Source of the DNA: Babesia bovis T2Bo | Lineage: Eukaryota; Apicomplexa; Aconoidasida; Piroplasmida; Babesiidae | Length of the DNA stretch: 64,000 nucleotides | Direction of reading: 5' to 3' | Assembly: GCF_000165395.2 (NCBI RefSeq) | Contig: NW_026261572.1 | Coordinates: forward strand, 310,001 to 374,000 | Shown here: positions 43,969 through 57,416 of the stretch, one piece after another | How the letters are laid out: the number at the start of each line of letters is the position of its first letter | How positions within the stretch are numbered: position 1 is the first letter of the stretch | Position numbers and translations under genes: made by a program | Notes under the pieces: generated by a model | Seen by the model: only the letters and a program-made list of their open reading frames with translations | Databases searched by the model: none | Told to the model about the DNA's origin: nothing

Positions 43969-44812
43969 ATTTTATTAATCTGATACAATTTAATATCACA
44001 TTAATAACATTGTTATAAGACATTTGTGGTTATGAATCATTGGTTGGGTTGCACTAAAAACATCTTTGATCAGGATGCAGACAACTATTATATGTATACT
44101 TACAGCTATAACCTACATCAAATACAAAATCATACACTATGCAATTCATATAATATAGATATGTAGAAATATGTATCACATTATTAAGGTACCATAAATC
44201 CGCAAACGATGTCTATATATTCTCAGAAAAGACAAGATAAACAAAAGTGATTGATTCAAATGATTATACCTACATCGAATATTGAAATTGCACTGAAAAA
44301 TGATTTGTTTTATACTAAGCCGATAAAAGTAATAATTGGATTATGGTTACGAGGGGCAAAATCGAATTATACTACCACTTCACGTGCCACAAGCGGCACT
44401 ATGTAACATTTTCATTTACCAAAAAGGTACTTTAGTCTTATCTCAAGTGCTCATAAGTGGCTATTATTGATCCATTTTACGGCAAGATGTATACCAAGTA
44501 CACCGGATGTGCATCAAATGAACACCCATGCGTCTCTGTGGCTATTTTCTTGGTTAATACATTATAGATTAGTCTTATAAGACCCAATAAATACCTAGTC
44601 ACATGCTTAAAAACCATAGAAGACAACAATCAGTAAATACTAGCTGTATAATTATGATTCGTCTTGCATGTTATAACACTACAAGAACGTAAAATTCACG
44701 TTGCAATTACCACAACAATGTCACCAAAGCTCTGTTGTAGCATGTTTTATGTTATGACACCATGACAGAAATAAAGCATCATACGTCACGCTTAAGCAAA
44801 GCAATATATATC
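43969..44812. other. AT-rich intergenic region
   Basis: 844 bp between the Met/Tyr/Pro-rich protein gene's start and the stop of the next minus gene. Strongly AT-rich with no ORF of interest and no RNA structure recognised. Confidence 0.45.
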
Positions 44813-47800
44813 TTATGGGCTACTTTGGTGTTCAATTGTATACTCATGTATTGCAGCTGGTCTCGATTGGCACATAGTATCCGTGAACCATGTAGACATT
44901 AATAGAGGTATCCCTTGATACCTGCCGAAACAAATAAGTTTACCGCCGAATGTAATATTTAAACAGGCGTCTTGGTAGTTAGCATTTCGACACGCAACGT
45001 CGAAGTCCGACGGATGCCACATGGAGTCGCCCATTACTATTAGAGTATTCATATATATACGTGAATGGGTAAAGTATGTGCTGACATCTTCTTCGTTGAT
45101 ACCGTGAACCTTTAATTCAGCACGTAACTTATTTTTGATATCATTAGCAATGGAATCCAGGGTATTATAAGATGCAACTCGAAGTCCACAGTGTTTTCTG
45201 TATAGGAAGCAATCCTTCTCACTGACCACCTCGTTACGAAGCGTAAGGACGTAAATATTCCATCCCCAAAGGAACTTGACATGTTGATACCCTATTGAAA
45301 ATGGAAACACCCCCCGATGTGCTGACTTATGCTCAGTCATAGGAGTAGAGAAATAATAATGGTCCTTGAGTTGCCCATCATCAAATGGCAGTAGATGCAT
45401 TTTTGGTATATCGGCATCTAAATCAATAAATCCAGAGGAGTATACATCACAAATCCAAGAGTAGCTCAAGAAATATTCCCTTATATCCTTTCCAGGGTGT
45501 TTTGATCGTGTATTGCTTATAAGAGTACGCTTGTTCTCATTAATACAATTCCCTTGACCCAGTGACACGTCTATATCCATGCAAACATAATATATATATG
45601 TTGTCAGCTCAACGTCTGCCTGCATATTTATATCTACAAAACCTTAAACTGACCTCATTATAAAGACTCATTATATGCTGATCCAAGGTATCTATACCTA
45701 CCACAAAAGAGTAAGGCACACCACACTTTTCGTTGTAGTTTCCATGCTTAGCCGGGACGTATTCTACCTTTAAGGTATCAATGAAATTTTTAGCATTTAT
45801 CATGTTATATTCCATGGGAGGGTTTTCTTTTGAGCTTTTATCATGTACAAATACTATATCGGAAGAGTTTATCACATCTTTTAACAATTTTATTCTGCTT
45901 GATACCAAGGGTGTAATATTCTTCGGAGTGAGGAAAACAAAGACCAAATGAATTTTGTTACCCGGTTTGATTTCTGGAGTGATATCTGCATTACTAATGT
46001 TTTCAATTTCCTTTTCCAAAGAACTGATGCCATTTTCTCCTTTAAGGGGTTCTTTAGTATCAAAATGGAAAACGCAGTGATGCAATCGCCCATGAGCTCT
46101 AGTTGTTGAAGACACCTTGGTGAGGCTTTCAGAGACTTCTCGGCTTATTTTTGCAATATCACCTGATGTTATACTCGCTACGATGTTAGTAAAACCCGTG
46201 GGACGACTATTGGTTGTTATATCCAGTGCGTCCATAGGTCTAGGGGATACAACATCGGATTCTGGTGTCAAATTTTCAATGTTAGTTAAAGCTTCTGTTA
46301 TGTCGTCATCATAATTGTCGCTTATGGATAATGCCAAACTTTTTGAACGGTGTATCAATGCATCCCAATTGCTTGCCAAGTATAAAGGGGTTGATTCGTG
46401 TATATCACTAGGTAGCGAACGTTTCCTTTTAGCGGAGTTTGCCTCTCTGTCTTGAAAATTACGTGTCAGTTTCATGGTGTTGTGCAGGTGGTCTTTATAT
46501 GGTAAGCCGAAAACAGTTTGAAACCGCTTGTTGAAGGACACCCGTATGATTAGCTTAATGATATAGGATTGCTGCGCTAAAGGGTCATTAACCAGGCTAT
46601 TCATATCTAAGGTGTACTTGTCAGCAGACAACCTTTGATCAAAAATAGATACAGAATCTTCTGCGTTTATGACGTCTGCTGTTCCAGAGCAGTTCAACCT
46701 TTTATCTAGGCTGCTGTCCAAGTTACCATCCGTAGTAAAGCAGGGATCAAAGAATAGTAGGTACGCTCCAGCATGTAGTAGATATCCCACCAAACAAACG
46801 ATGTTCATCAAATTGTAAGGCTGTACGTATGTCCAAATTGCATTATTTCCATCTTCCATGGATGGATAAAGGTCTACATAGCATTTTAGGTTATGGTCAT
46901 AACTTCTGGCATCAGCAATACCAACTGAGGCGATCCTAGATATCGCCTCGCTGATAATTACTTTGGTGGGCATTGTTTTAATCACCGATGTGCCCTCAAT
47001 ATGTTGAATTATTGACTTGATTTTCGAAAGATTGGTGTATAAAGTATCCCTTAGAACAACTATGGTACCGTTTCCATCGGGGTTATACTCTATATTAGAT
47101 ATTCCATAGAGGCTTTGGATACGATTACTGTCGTAGAGAGACACACTACGGGATGATAAGTCTCCATGACCAAATGAATGTGATAGACATATACTACCTT
47201 GTTTTCTCATGGCACCATGTGCTGGCACACTGACTCGACCTTTGCGAACCATAAAAACAGCATAAGGTACCATCTTCTTTAGTAGACTATACATTTGCGG
47301 ATGCATTTTCTCCAGTGAGGACATGTTAACCATGAAGTTGTTATATATCCGGTTATTTTCTGATATTTGCAAGCTATCTTCATGTAACTCAGAGTCCAGA
47401 TCTGTGTTATATGTTATTAGTAATGACGCTTCATTAATCATGCCTTGCGTTTGTAATCTTCGAGCAATTTTGAACAAACTACTAAGTACTGTTGGTAACA
47501 CCAACCCTTTTATTGTTATAGCATACCTCTCACTGCTATTTTGATCTATCAAGTCTGCCCATGTCACTCGCAATTCGTACAGTTTAGAAAAGAGAACAGG
47601 AAAGTTAGACAGCACCAATTTAACCGGTGCTACGCGCAAAGTTGTTTTTTTCATATTCAATAGAACGTCCTCGGCCTGTTTCGCAAGAAACCGTAACATT
47701 TTTTGACAATGATGTCGTCCTCTTACAAATATAACATTAACATCATAGTCATCAGACAGTGGTAAGTTCAGAGCTCTAAAGAAAGCTTCCTTTGAGGGCT

Positions 47801-48780
47801 CATCGTGTTTACCAATCTCTTGAAATTCCACAATGGCCAAAGAGTCATCCAAATTCCTTACTGACTCTTGCGATTGTGATGTTAGGGGTATTTTTAGATA
47901 GCTACAAACTATATCATCAGGGTTTAGATCCATGTGGCCCGTGTAATTATTTGGGCCAGTGGTATGATATATGGTATTATAATGTATACCCTCATCTATC
48001 AATGCACTTCTGAAAGCCATACTTGACCTAGTGATCAATATTTCATCTTTAGTAAACAAGCCACTATATTCTTCGGTAATAAGTATGGCCTCCATACCAT
48101 CGCCAGTTTTCTTTCGAAGCTGAACCAGGCAATCATGGAGTGCATATAGCATTTCATATGTGGAGTTTTTACTGACTTTAGATGACTCCTTAGTAACTTT
48201 CGATATACGGGATAGAAGCACTTCATTTTCATATACAGTATCATCATAAAAGCAAACGTGGTATATCATTGCTTTTCGTATCATATCCATGATGCGGTAT
48301 ATTGCATCATCATCTTTTCTCCAAATCATCACATTTTGTGATGTTGCTTTATCAGATAGTTCCAGTGAACGTTTTTTCCCTACCCTTCCACGGGTTCCGA
48401 CCTTCTTGATTTTAACCGTGCCTTCGGGGTCATTTTGTCGAATCTATAGTTTATGTATGCTAGACAAAACATCCACTTTCTAAATGCAATATAACCTAAC
48501 CAAACCTACAAGCGAATATCCGTGCGATTCCAGAATAAGGTTACACTTGGTTATTTCATCACGTTGTGTAACTTTGGTGTCCGCGCAGTCTATTAAAGCG
48601 ATATATAGTGTTATGCATATACCTACCGCTGCTTGACGAAGATTTATTTGCGAAATAGTTATCGCTATCATAGATTCGGGGATGTTTGAACGACTTCAGT
48701 ATATAGGAGGGAAGGGGTCTATCTGCTGAGTACCGTAACTCGACTGACGATATAAGATGGCAACAATATGATATAGGCAT
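44813..48780 (-). CDS. Large hypothetical protein, 1276 aa
   Basis: Exons 48627-48780, 48510-48589, 45654-48443 and 44813-45619; introns 37, 66 and 34 bp; phase kept throughout. The N-terminus has a basic patch (KIKKVGTRGRVGKKRSLE, about residue 87 onward). The bulk is a mix of helices and strands without transmembrane segments, with a Ser/Thr-rich acidic stretch and a basic REANSAKRKRSLPSD near residue 715. The C-terminal 270 residues look globular with aromatic motifs (FLWGWNIYVLTLRN; DSMWHPSDFDVA). No family recognised; a soluble, possibly nuclear protein. The first two exons are less certain than the rest. Confidence 0.72.
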
Positions 48781-49215
48781 TACGTTAGATCCGATTCAAT
48801 AACTTCACATCTCATTATGACATATATATCATACATTGTCTATATAACACACATGTGTATGAATACTAATGCAACACTGACTATATCAGCCTCGAGATAT
48901 AACTTTCCATCTCTAAGCATCTATAATATTACTGTATTAAGTAAAACACTATATTTGTTCACCTATTCGTCATTGTGTAACTATCAAGTCGCGTTATTGT
49001 CTATGGTTGGAATCCCTAGAATTAATGGTAATAAACACATACACATCTGAACAAATTAGGCCTATATAGAATTCATATAGTGATATGAACTGCTTGTTGT
49101 TGTTTGTCTAATGCTACGAACCGCGCTAGACCATATATCATATCCGTGTTGGTGTACCCATAGAATATTACATCAACAAGATGCTGAGTTACACCTTTTT
49201 TGTGTATGAACAATA
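48781..49215. other. Divergent intergenic region
   Basis: Between the starts of the 1276-aa gene (-) and the mitochondrial-type gene (+). AT-rich; no additional feature recognised. Confidence 0.45.
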
Positions 49216-52200
49216 ATGCTGAGTTTGGTAACCAATTCGGTTACATATGCCAGAGCACATAACACTAGAAAATGGTTTTCATCTATATTTGACGTTATCA
49301 GAGAGCGGCGAAGGACGGTTTCAGTGATTGAAAAAGATGTATTGCCATCATCTGATCCACCATGTGACGCTGTACCTGTGCCCCAAACCATATGCAATTC
49401 CGATTTGCAGCAATTATGGAAGCAGTTCAGCATTTTGGGTACCAAGCCATCCGGTTACCGTGATAATGGTCATCTCCGGTATTTAACGATTCGGTTGTTA
49501 CGCGTTTTACCTGTAGCAAGGTTAGTTAAGTTATGCCTGTCCATACACTGAACAGCGCTGAAGAACTCTGTAATGCCCTGGAGATACTATCCCGTCTTAA
49601 ATATCGCAATATTATTCTTTTACAAGGTATTACTGAGTCCCTTTATTGGCATTCTAAACTTTCAAAATGCACTTTAAAGCATGTTACACGTTATTTACGT
49701 ATTTGCAGCACTTTAAGGTATGTGGTGTCTATTTTGTTATCCATCCTCACAGGTACATACCTAATTACCGTCATCTGGATCAGTTTCTACTTGAATTGGA
49801 CAAGGAGGGTAACAAGTCTTCTGCGGGCGACTATGTTAGAGTACTACAATTTCTGGTCGGGAGCAACCTATGCAACAGTGATGTTTACTCTGATATCTAC
49901 CGAAGGTGCTTGTCTCACTGTTTAGACAATATAGGCTTCATGACACATCAGCACCTAGCATCTTTTAGCCAAACACAGCTGATAATAGACCCAACAGACA
50001 GGTGAGTACTTTAATTCGATAGATTCTACACTGTTATAGCAACGCATTCAATCGCATATGCTTAAACTTCGAACGGGGCTTAACAGGTGAAGAAGTGGAA
50101 CAATTTCGTATGCTATCAAATGCTATTTTACGTAGCAAATCTGAAGATTTGTCTTGCTACTATTTAAACATTCTACACCGTTACTTAGATAACCCTGAAA
50201 GATGGGACAGTGGCCTTCTGACTACAGCATTGGGGTCAGTTATATCTGTTATCCAATAAAATGCACAGCGTGCTTGAGAAGTATTATTACCGTGACACGG
50301 TAGCTTTGAGCAAATTGGGCAATATTGTATCCATGCATTTAACGAAGCTTAATACCCACCAACTAGTCGCCATTGTAAATAACTTTGCCAAATTTTCGTA
50401 CAAGCACAAGGAGTTAATCCATGCCATAGTGCGTTCACCATATGCTAGTATGTGAATTGTTAGTGTATACAATTACTGCAGGTGATGGCCATATTTTATC
50501 TAGGCTTCGCGTATTGCATTGCGTCGCCAATTTATTGGCCAAAGTCGATTACAAGCCTATGGATGTGATAACTAAAATAGTTAACGGCACTGTTGACTCT
50601 TGCGAATCATTATTACAATGCAGTGGTCATCCTCCATGGATAGTAGTTCAGAGACATGCTACATCAGTTCCTGGGTTAGATGCAGTAGATCCCAAGACAC
50701 CGGTTGTCATTACCGGTACAATGATTTGGGATATGCTGACTCCTGGTGACACTTCAGCTGACACAGCTGAGAAAACTACCAAAAGACCTACAGTCCTCCG
50801 GAGGCTGATAAGCCGTCCACGGAAAGACCCACTAGATGCAGACTGCATGACAGCTTCAGTGGACAGGTTGAGGGTGACTCCGCAATCTGTGGACATACTT
50901 CGCTTCAGGAGCCTAAAGGAGTGCATGGATGAATTTATCATGCTACATTTTGATGGTCGTCACCCAGCTCACAATAGGCTGCATATGCGCAAGTTGATGA
51001 AATGCCAACAACGTGACTTCAATAGAGAACCATACAATTCAAGCAAGATCTTGCGTAGCATCAAAGTGGAGAAACCCACCGAGTCGCGCATTAATCTATC
51101 ATATAGAAAAGTTAAAAAGATAATGAAATATTCAGGTTCACGTCACATTCAGCCTAGTCGTTACTATATAAACGAATGCCGTGCTTTGAAACGAGCATTT
51201 CTAAGGCCATATAAGGAGTTGGCTAATGGTCTACATGGCAGTGTACTACCTAGAACCAAACTCGAAACCGTGGACGCCAAAAAGCAGCTAGAGCTAATAG
51301 ATATCTGGAACAATTGCACCCAAAGGTCGACCTCGAGCCCCAATATGGGCTCTACAGGGAACTGTATAGTTAAACCCACTGATGTGGCCTGTCTAAGTGG
51401 GAGTACAAGTATAAATGACATGTCAATAATTCCCGAAGCTCAGAGTGTAATGCAACATTTGGAGACATATGTAGATAGCACATCGCCTCACTATGTTGAT
51501 AACAAGTTGCTCCTGAGGCCGGTGAGGTTAGGTTCCATTTTCAGTTGGCGGTTAAAGCGCAGGCTAAGGCTATTAGAGTTATCGCACGATCGCAATTTGT
51601 TGAGTAATACCATGACGTATATGTTGGATAATGGCTTTTGGCGACGTCCAACAGTTACGGAAGCGTGCATCTCAATAAAGGAGCAGCCAATGGGAATCCA
51701 CCTGATCGGTATACTAACATCCCTGTATAAGTTAAACTTTATCTCAGCTGATCTTATTAAACGGTCAATTACAGTTCTAGGGTTATTCAAGCGGGCTGAG
51801 CTAGAAGATTTCCCAGTGGAATACGGTAATTCCTCTATGTCTAGACTTACAGCTCCCCTTGTGACTACATTTCTGAATCTAGGTCGCCTCGTAAAGGCAG
51901 TAAGGAATGTCATATTTCACAATTCATTTCGCGATACTGCCCAGGAACTTATAAATATCATATCGTAAGTTTGACACGGTGTCTTTAACACCATTACAGC
52001 AACAGTGGTATCCTTGAGGCCCTATCCACAGGGGATATCTACAAGAAACGTGTTCTAGGGATACATGAGATCACAGATTTCCTACACAGATTCAACACAT
52101 TAGTTTTCCATGGATACATCAACATTCATGTGCCCAGACTACAGGATAGTCGGGGACAGGTTATGAGCATCCCTGACCAGGATACCATAGATTCCATCAC

Positions 52201-52822
52201 AACCCGGGGTTGGGAACATCTTAGGCAATCATCTGGTCCAGTCATTCAGGCATACATATACCTGACTATGTTGGTTACACAATATCTACCATCCCTGGAA
52301 GGCTCAATTAACGAGTCCCAACAGTTCATCGTTACGAAACTCATTGACGAGTTGGTATTCATCCGATGGATTGTATGGAACCTCGGTCCTGCCTACACAG
52401 ATAGCAAGCTATTGACAGGGCTGGCACACCTTGACCGGGAAATGTACCCATTGGTGCTGAAGTATACGGAATGTGTAGATCAGCGTTCACAAGCTATATA
52501 TGGCCTATGTGCTCTATATCGCCACGATAATCTAGAAGCGCTAATGGATGCAAACAATGTGGATAACAATGTGACCTCCAGGATCAAGTTTAGCAACATA
52601 AATATTGCGCAACTGATGGCGCGTCATAGAATCACGATGGATGATATAAACCGTTGGATCTCGGCTGTTGCTTACGTCAAGAGTCCGATGGATACACGAT
52701 TTGCTTTGTTCAACGATAGCTTACGAAGTGGTATGGTGGTACTCCACACACCTGAAGACGCTCGAGCATCTGCGTCGGGTACGCTATACAACTTTTACCT
52801 TAGGTACTATAGCTCAGGTTAG
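49216..52822 (+). CDS. Large putative mitochondrial helical-repeat protein (RAP/FASTK-like without clear RAP domain)
   Basis: Seven exons: 49216-49520, 49556-49717, 49753-50001, 50040-50234, 50269-50447, 50482-51964 and 52000-52822; introns 35, 35, 38, 34, 34 and 35 bp; 1131 aa. The N-terminus (TNSVTYARAHNTRKWFSS) resembles a mitochondrial presequence. Repeated alpha-helical blocks such as LNTHQLVAIVNNFAKFSYKHKEL resemble the octotricopeptide-like repeats of apicomplexan RAP/FASTK proteins that bind organellar RNA, but no convincing C-terminal RAP domain is seen. Function in mitochondrial RNA or rRNA handling is inference from this resemblance. Confidence 0.75.
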
Positions 52823-52886
52823 ATAACATTTTGGGTTAATGGTATTCTGAGGAATTCAAACTAATTGTTCGATCAGTTTATGTATA

Positions 52887-53903
52887 ATGTCTTTAGTGGG
52901 ATCCAATTCATCGTTTAATCAAAATGTGGACACATCTTCACAGCCAGGTAGCCAGGTTAATGGTCAACCTGTAGTACTTCCTTTTTCTCGTGCTAGCAAT
53001 ATAACTTATAAGGGCAATAGTTGTCCGATAGTGTACGTAGTGCATAAGATTATAGCTATCCTATCTCAACACAACCGTGCGCTTCATACGTTAGAAGTGG
53101 AGAAGGCTTTGCGCAGCCTTGGTTTTATGGTAATGTAGGCTACTTACGAAATCAAATACCACAGGGTGTTGACATTTGTACAAATAAGGAGCTTTTCGAG
53201 TCTTTACTCAAGGTTCAGCGTATAGAGTTTGATGTTGTAAGGAAACGTCTTCTATACAAGAATCCTTTTGAATCAGTGACTGATTCATCCACTTTAGTGG
53301 ACTATATAAACAAGAACTACTTAATCAAGGGATTGCGTGTGAACAATGAAATGTTAAACTGCAATCCTAATATGGCCAAATGGATTGACGAGGCCTTAAA
53401 AAATCGCAAGTTACGTGCTGTACGCTTAACAGTGTCTCATATCAAAGGTAATTATCTCGGTTGGTTATAACATGTACCCAGGGAAGTACAAATGCCGTTA
53501 TGCTGGTAAACCCAACCAGTGTTCCTTGTACACGGTGACCAAATGTGTAGAATGCAGTACCAACTTCAAGGACGTCTTGCTCTTTCCTTTGGGTAAGGAG
53601 CAATATGAGCAAGATCGTTTAAATTTCGCTTCTGATATAAAGGATTTGTGGGATTCCGTGACCCTCCCACCAATAGAGGACCTGCTGAAAGAATACAACA
53701 TGAGCCATGTTGAGCGGACATTCATCAATGTACCTAGGTGGGTAATTACACTTTTGTGGATAACTGATTGTAGTGGTACTGGCGGTAGGCGCCAGAGAAA
53801 TAAACAGGGTATTGCTGGCATCAAGATGCGCAAGATTTACAATACTCATTTGTTTACTGCTCAAGAACTTTCGGCAGACATGTCTAGGAACCAGAATAAT
53901 TAA
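52887..53903 (+). CDS. Transcription factor TFIIE, beta subunit
   Basis: Exons 52887-53129, 53165-53447, 53482-53737 and 53774-53903 (introns 35, 34 and 36 bp) give 303 aa. The central region has tandem winged-helix elements (VVHKIIAILSQHNRALHTLEVEKAL; LLKVQRIEFDVVRKRLLYKNPF). Downstream, ASDIKDLWDSVTLPPIEDLL matches the eukaryotic TFIIE-beta segment before the basic tail. The end is basic (GGRRQRNKQGIAGIKMRK). With TFIIE-alpha it recruits TFIIH to the RNA polymerase II preinitiation complex. A Cys-rich segment (KCRYAGKPNQCSLYTVTKC) is unusual for the family. Convergent with the G6PD gene, 10 bp between stops. Confidence 0.82.
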
Positions 53904-53913
53904 TATATAGACA

Positions 53914-56508
53914 TTAACTCAATAGCTGTAAGTGCGTTTCTTGCTCCGCGGGTCCTTTGGACTTGCGTGGGTACAAGAGTGGCTTAATGGCTTTATCATC
54001 AATTTCATGGAGCAGCGGTGTGAAAATACGCCACGCTTCATTTACTTCTTCAATAGTTGGGAAATAGTTTCTCTTCCCGCTAAATGCATGATACAGTAGT
54101 ATTTCGTAGCATCCTACTACGGGACGCTTCGTTAGGTTATAGTCAACATCGCGTAGAATGCACTCTTCCACTTTCATGTTCATGCTATCCGTTTCGTTGT
54201 CACTGTTGAATATTAGCTTTTCATTTTCTGTCTGGGACTCAAGGTTCGGGGCGTCAATTGACCAGAATATACTAGGGTCAGGCTGTACTCGGAACACTAG
54301 GTTACGTCCCCTGAATTCCGACCCCAATTCATTAGCAAACGTATCCCTCATTTTGAGATTAACTTCGCACAAACGCTCGTCCAAGCCCTTACCGGCTGTT
54401 ATAACAAATGGCACGCCTGACCACCGTTCGTTGTCTACATACAGTACCATGGAGCAGAAAGTGGAGCAACGGGAGTCAGGCGGGACGCCCTGTTCTTCTA
54501 CATACGCACACTCCTCACCGTCATCACTGGTGGTGTATTGACCTAGTATAGTATCTTCCAATCGTACTGTGCGTACCGCTCGTAGTACTTTAATCTTCTC
54601 TTCGGTCAATGACTCGTTGTGTCGATCTGGCTTATCCATTGTTATAAGTGACAGCAGCTGCATGCCATGGTTCTGGATCATATCGCGGATGATGCCATAT
54701 TGCTCGAAGTAGCTTCGCCCGAAGCTGCCTATAGTCTCCTTCATCTTAATATGTACGCTCTTTACGTACTTGTTGCAAAACAAATTGGTGTATCGCACGG
54801 AACGCCTGATGGCTATCATGCACGATATCAAGGGTTTCCCAAGGTAGTGGTCAACCAAAAACACTTCATCTGAGGTGGCGTGCTCGACTAGAACCTTTTG
54901 TATCTGCTGGCTGCTACCCAAATCGCGACCAAACGGTTTTTCCAGTATTACACGGAACCAACCGTTAGCTGGACGGCAAACGGACGTTGCCAACTTCATG
55001 ATTGGGTGGTAGGCCTCAGCTGGCGTTGCCAGGTAAACCAGACGATGGGTAACAGCGGAACCGCATTCAAGTTCCTTCAGAGTTTCATTCAACTTCGTTT
55101 CAGATTCCGGATCATCATATTTGATCGTTATCCGTCGAAGCACTTTCTTGAACTCTGATATTATGGTTGGGAAATCGAATCTAGCAGCGGCTTCGCACAT
55201 AAACACAGTGGTCTTGATCGATGAGAAGATATCAGTGGAGACTGTATCAAAGAAATCGTCAAAAGACTGATGCGAGCGGCTAATTGCCAATATACGGAAC
55301 TTCGCAGGTAAGAAACCCAGATAGAACAGGTGAAACAGTGCTGGGTACAACTTCCTACGGGCGAGGTCGCCCGTACTCCCAAACAGCAGGAACGTAAGGC
55401 AGTCGGTTGGGTTTATTGGTACCTTCCGCCTTATACGGCGTATACTTGATGAATCCAAAACTGCTACACATCCCGGTTTGGTAAATATTTGTGTCGCGGG
55501 GAACCGTATGGGATCCACGTGGCGGTATTGTATCATCGTTGTCCAGATACGTTTCTTACGTTCGCCCTTCAGCAGGAACAGCTTGCTCTTGGCGGAGCAT
55601 AGGAAGGGCAAGGTCAACGTCAAACGTTCATGGACTGCTGCAGTATCCGTCAATGATATCATAACACGCTTTTTGCAGTTGGTCACATCGGCCGGGTCCA
55701 ACGTTGACAGGTAATCTGGGAACAACCCTGCTATATGGAAATCATCTCCTATACCCAGTGTTATCAAGTCAGGTGTAGTTGCATATTTGTTCTTTGACAT
55801 TCCTACGATTTTAGCAGTATTGACGCAACTGTTATCCGGAACTTTGCCAAATATTTCCTCGAGATCAGCTTCATATTTACTAACACAATCTTCCAATGGT
55901 AGTGTAGTATCAGGGAATATGATATGTTTTTCTGGTATTGGCCAATTCTTTAGTAATGTGTTCCGTACTAAACGCTGGTTCGATAGCTCATCAGTTGGCG
56001 GGACGTACCGCTCGTCTACCAAAAACAGTATGATACGGTTGAAATCAATGTCTAAATCTTCTAAACTACCCAGTTGCCTAAACAGGGTACGAGGGGTACT
56101 ACCACCTGACAGACCGATAGTAACAATGGAATCAGGGGTTTCAGCTTGCTTGGTCTTTATGTGATGCATAATCAAGTGCATGGCAGCCATTACAAACCCT
56201 TCTTCTGTGTGACAATCCAGGAGACACGGCTCTACTATTCCAGTGTCATTATCATCCAATTCGTCGTCTACATCACGATACTTGAAGTGATTAATAACAT
56301 CCGGTGCATCGCTGAAGTCGATAACTTCATTAAGCTTGTTTTCATAGAATGTTTCCAGCCAATCTTGATATTGCGTCGTGTTAGCTGTAACTAGGCTGCA
56401 TAGTGATGTTGACGAATTGTTTCTTTTTATAGGTTGACGGGGTGACCCTTGAGAATCCCTATCCTCGAAATTATACGACTTCAGACTCTGAAGCACACTA
56501 TCCGCCAT
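53914..56508 (-). CDS. Bifunctional 6-phosphogluconolactonase / glucose-6-phosphate dehydrogenase
   Basis: One exon, 864 aa from the first ATG at 56508; the frame extends upstream to a TTG but no earlier ATG exists before a stop. Residues about 70-340 are the lactonase half (IVTIGLSGGSTPRTLFRQL; LFLVDERYVP). From about residue 370 the dehydrogenase follows, with the NADP-binding GSTGDLA (Gly377 onward), EKPFGRD, and the active-site signature DHYLGK at residues 553-558. This gene fusion, lactonase first, is typical of Plasmodium and other apicomplexans. It catalyses the first two steps of the oxidative pentose phosphate pathway, making NADPH. Confidence 0.95.
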   Translation of the reverse strand: MADSVLQSLKSYNFEDRDSQGSPRQPIKRNNSSTSLCSLVTANTTQYQDWLETFYENKLNEVIDFSDAPDVINHFKYRDVDDELDDNDTGIVEPCLLDCHTEEGFVMAAMHLIMHHIKTKQAETPDSIVTIGLSGGSTPRTLFRQLGSLEDLDIDFNRIILFLVDERYVPPTDELSNQRLVRNTLLKNWPIPEKHIIFPDTTLPLEDCVSKYEADLEEIFGKVPDNSCVNTAKIVGMSKNKYATTPDLITLGIGDDFHIAGLFPDYLSTLDPADVTNCKKRVMISLTDTAAVHERLTLTLPFLCSAKSKLFLLKGERKKRIWTTMIQYRHVDPIRFPATQIFTKPGCVAVLDSSSIRRIRRKVPINPTDCLTFLLFGSTGDLARRKLYPALFHLFYLGFLPAKFRILAISRSHQSFDDFFDTVSTDIFSSIKTTVFMCEAAARFDFPTIISEFKKVLRRITIKYDDPESETKLNETLKELECGSAVTHRLVYLATPAEAYHPIMKLATSVCRPANGWFRVILEKPFGRDLGSSQQIQKVLVEHATSDEVFLVDHYLGKPLISCMIAIRRSVRYTNLFCNKYVKSVHIKMKETIGSFGRSYFEQYGIIRDMIQNHGMQLLSLITMDKPDRHNESLTEEKIKVLRAVRTVRLEDTILGQYTTSDDGEECAYVEEQGVPPDSRCSTFCSMVLYVDNERWSGVPFVITAGKGLDERLCEVNLKMRDTFANELGSEFRGRNLVFRVQPDPSIFWSIDAPNLESQTENEKLIFNSDNETDSMNMKVEECILRDVDYNLTKRPVVGCYEILLYHAFSGKRNYFPTIEEVNEAWRIFTPLLHEIDDKAIKPLLYPRKSKGPAEQETHLQLLS

Positions 56509-57416
56509 TTCTGCTTTCTTATTCCTATCTTTAGTTAATGGTATCCACGACAAGATAGTAGAGTGCGTCTACGGGAGCCCTTGTTAAAATAGCTTCAAAT
56601 GTGTGGAACTTATAACGGTTCCCAATGGAAATGGATAGCATATATTTAATGCTTACATCCAAGAGCGTGGTCCTTAGTGCGGAAAAACATCATGACTACC
56701 AGAAAACCCTGATTTGCACAACGGTTTATTTAACGGTATGGAACAACGTATGGCTGGTACAGAAACAAAGTGGCTATATGGACGTCCTCGTGATGACTCA
56801 ATTACTATATTAATAAATCTTAAACACAAATTCTAAGAAGAATACCGGCATTGTCTATACATAACAGATATATTGTGGTGCGAGGGGTAAAGTCCTACAA
56901 GGATCATAATACACAAAGGCCGACAACGTAGACACACCAAATATTGAGAGATGTTATACACCTCCAATATGAGGAGGATTCCATGTGCAAAGGTATTGAG
57001 ATCTTTAACCCGAGGGGGGCTGTTTTATGCATCCGCGGTCGTACATTTATTGGATATGCGGACACATGGCAAATTTATGAGCGATAAATTATGATCTGGA
57101 AGGGTCCCTTTGCAATTGAATCGTGATACAGTTAACATTGATCCGTGAACACACCAGATTATTTAAACTTTACCTGCACACACTCAATGACGGTTACCGG
57201 TGTCGTTGCTGGGTTTTCACATAGCAAATATGATACATACAGCTTGCGTAATAAAATTATAGCGCGGTGTAAATTACGATTTGGTATTCATTATTGCTTA
57301 TTAAGGAACGAAATTCTATATCATAGCAACTACAGGGATACTACACACTGAACGTATCCATTCACCTGTAATAAAATAAATCATAACGTCCCTGCTATCG
57401 TACCTCACCATTGGCA
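56509..57416. other. Intergenic region without recognised gene
   Basis: Over 900 bp upstream of the G6PD fusion. Only two short + ORFs (56625-56813 and 57145-57351) without recognisable features. No tRNA or other RNA gene could be identified by eye; a structured RNA cannot be excluded. Confidence 0.4.

Noticed and set aside
56509..57416. Possible structured RNA gene (for example SRP RNA or tRNA)
   Set aside because: No convincing cloverleaf, T-loop consensus or conserved RNA motif could be found by eye.
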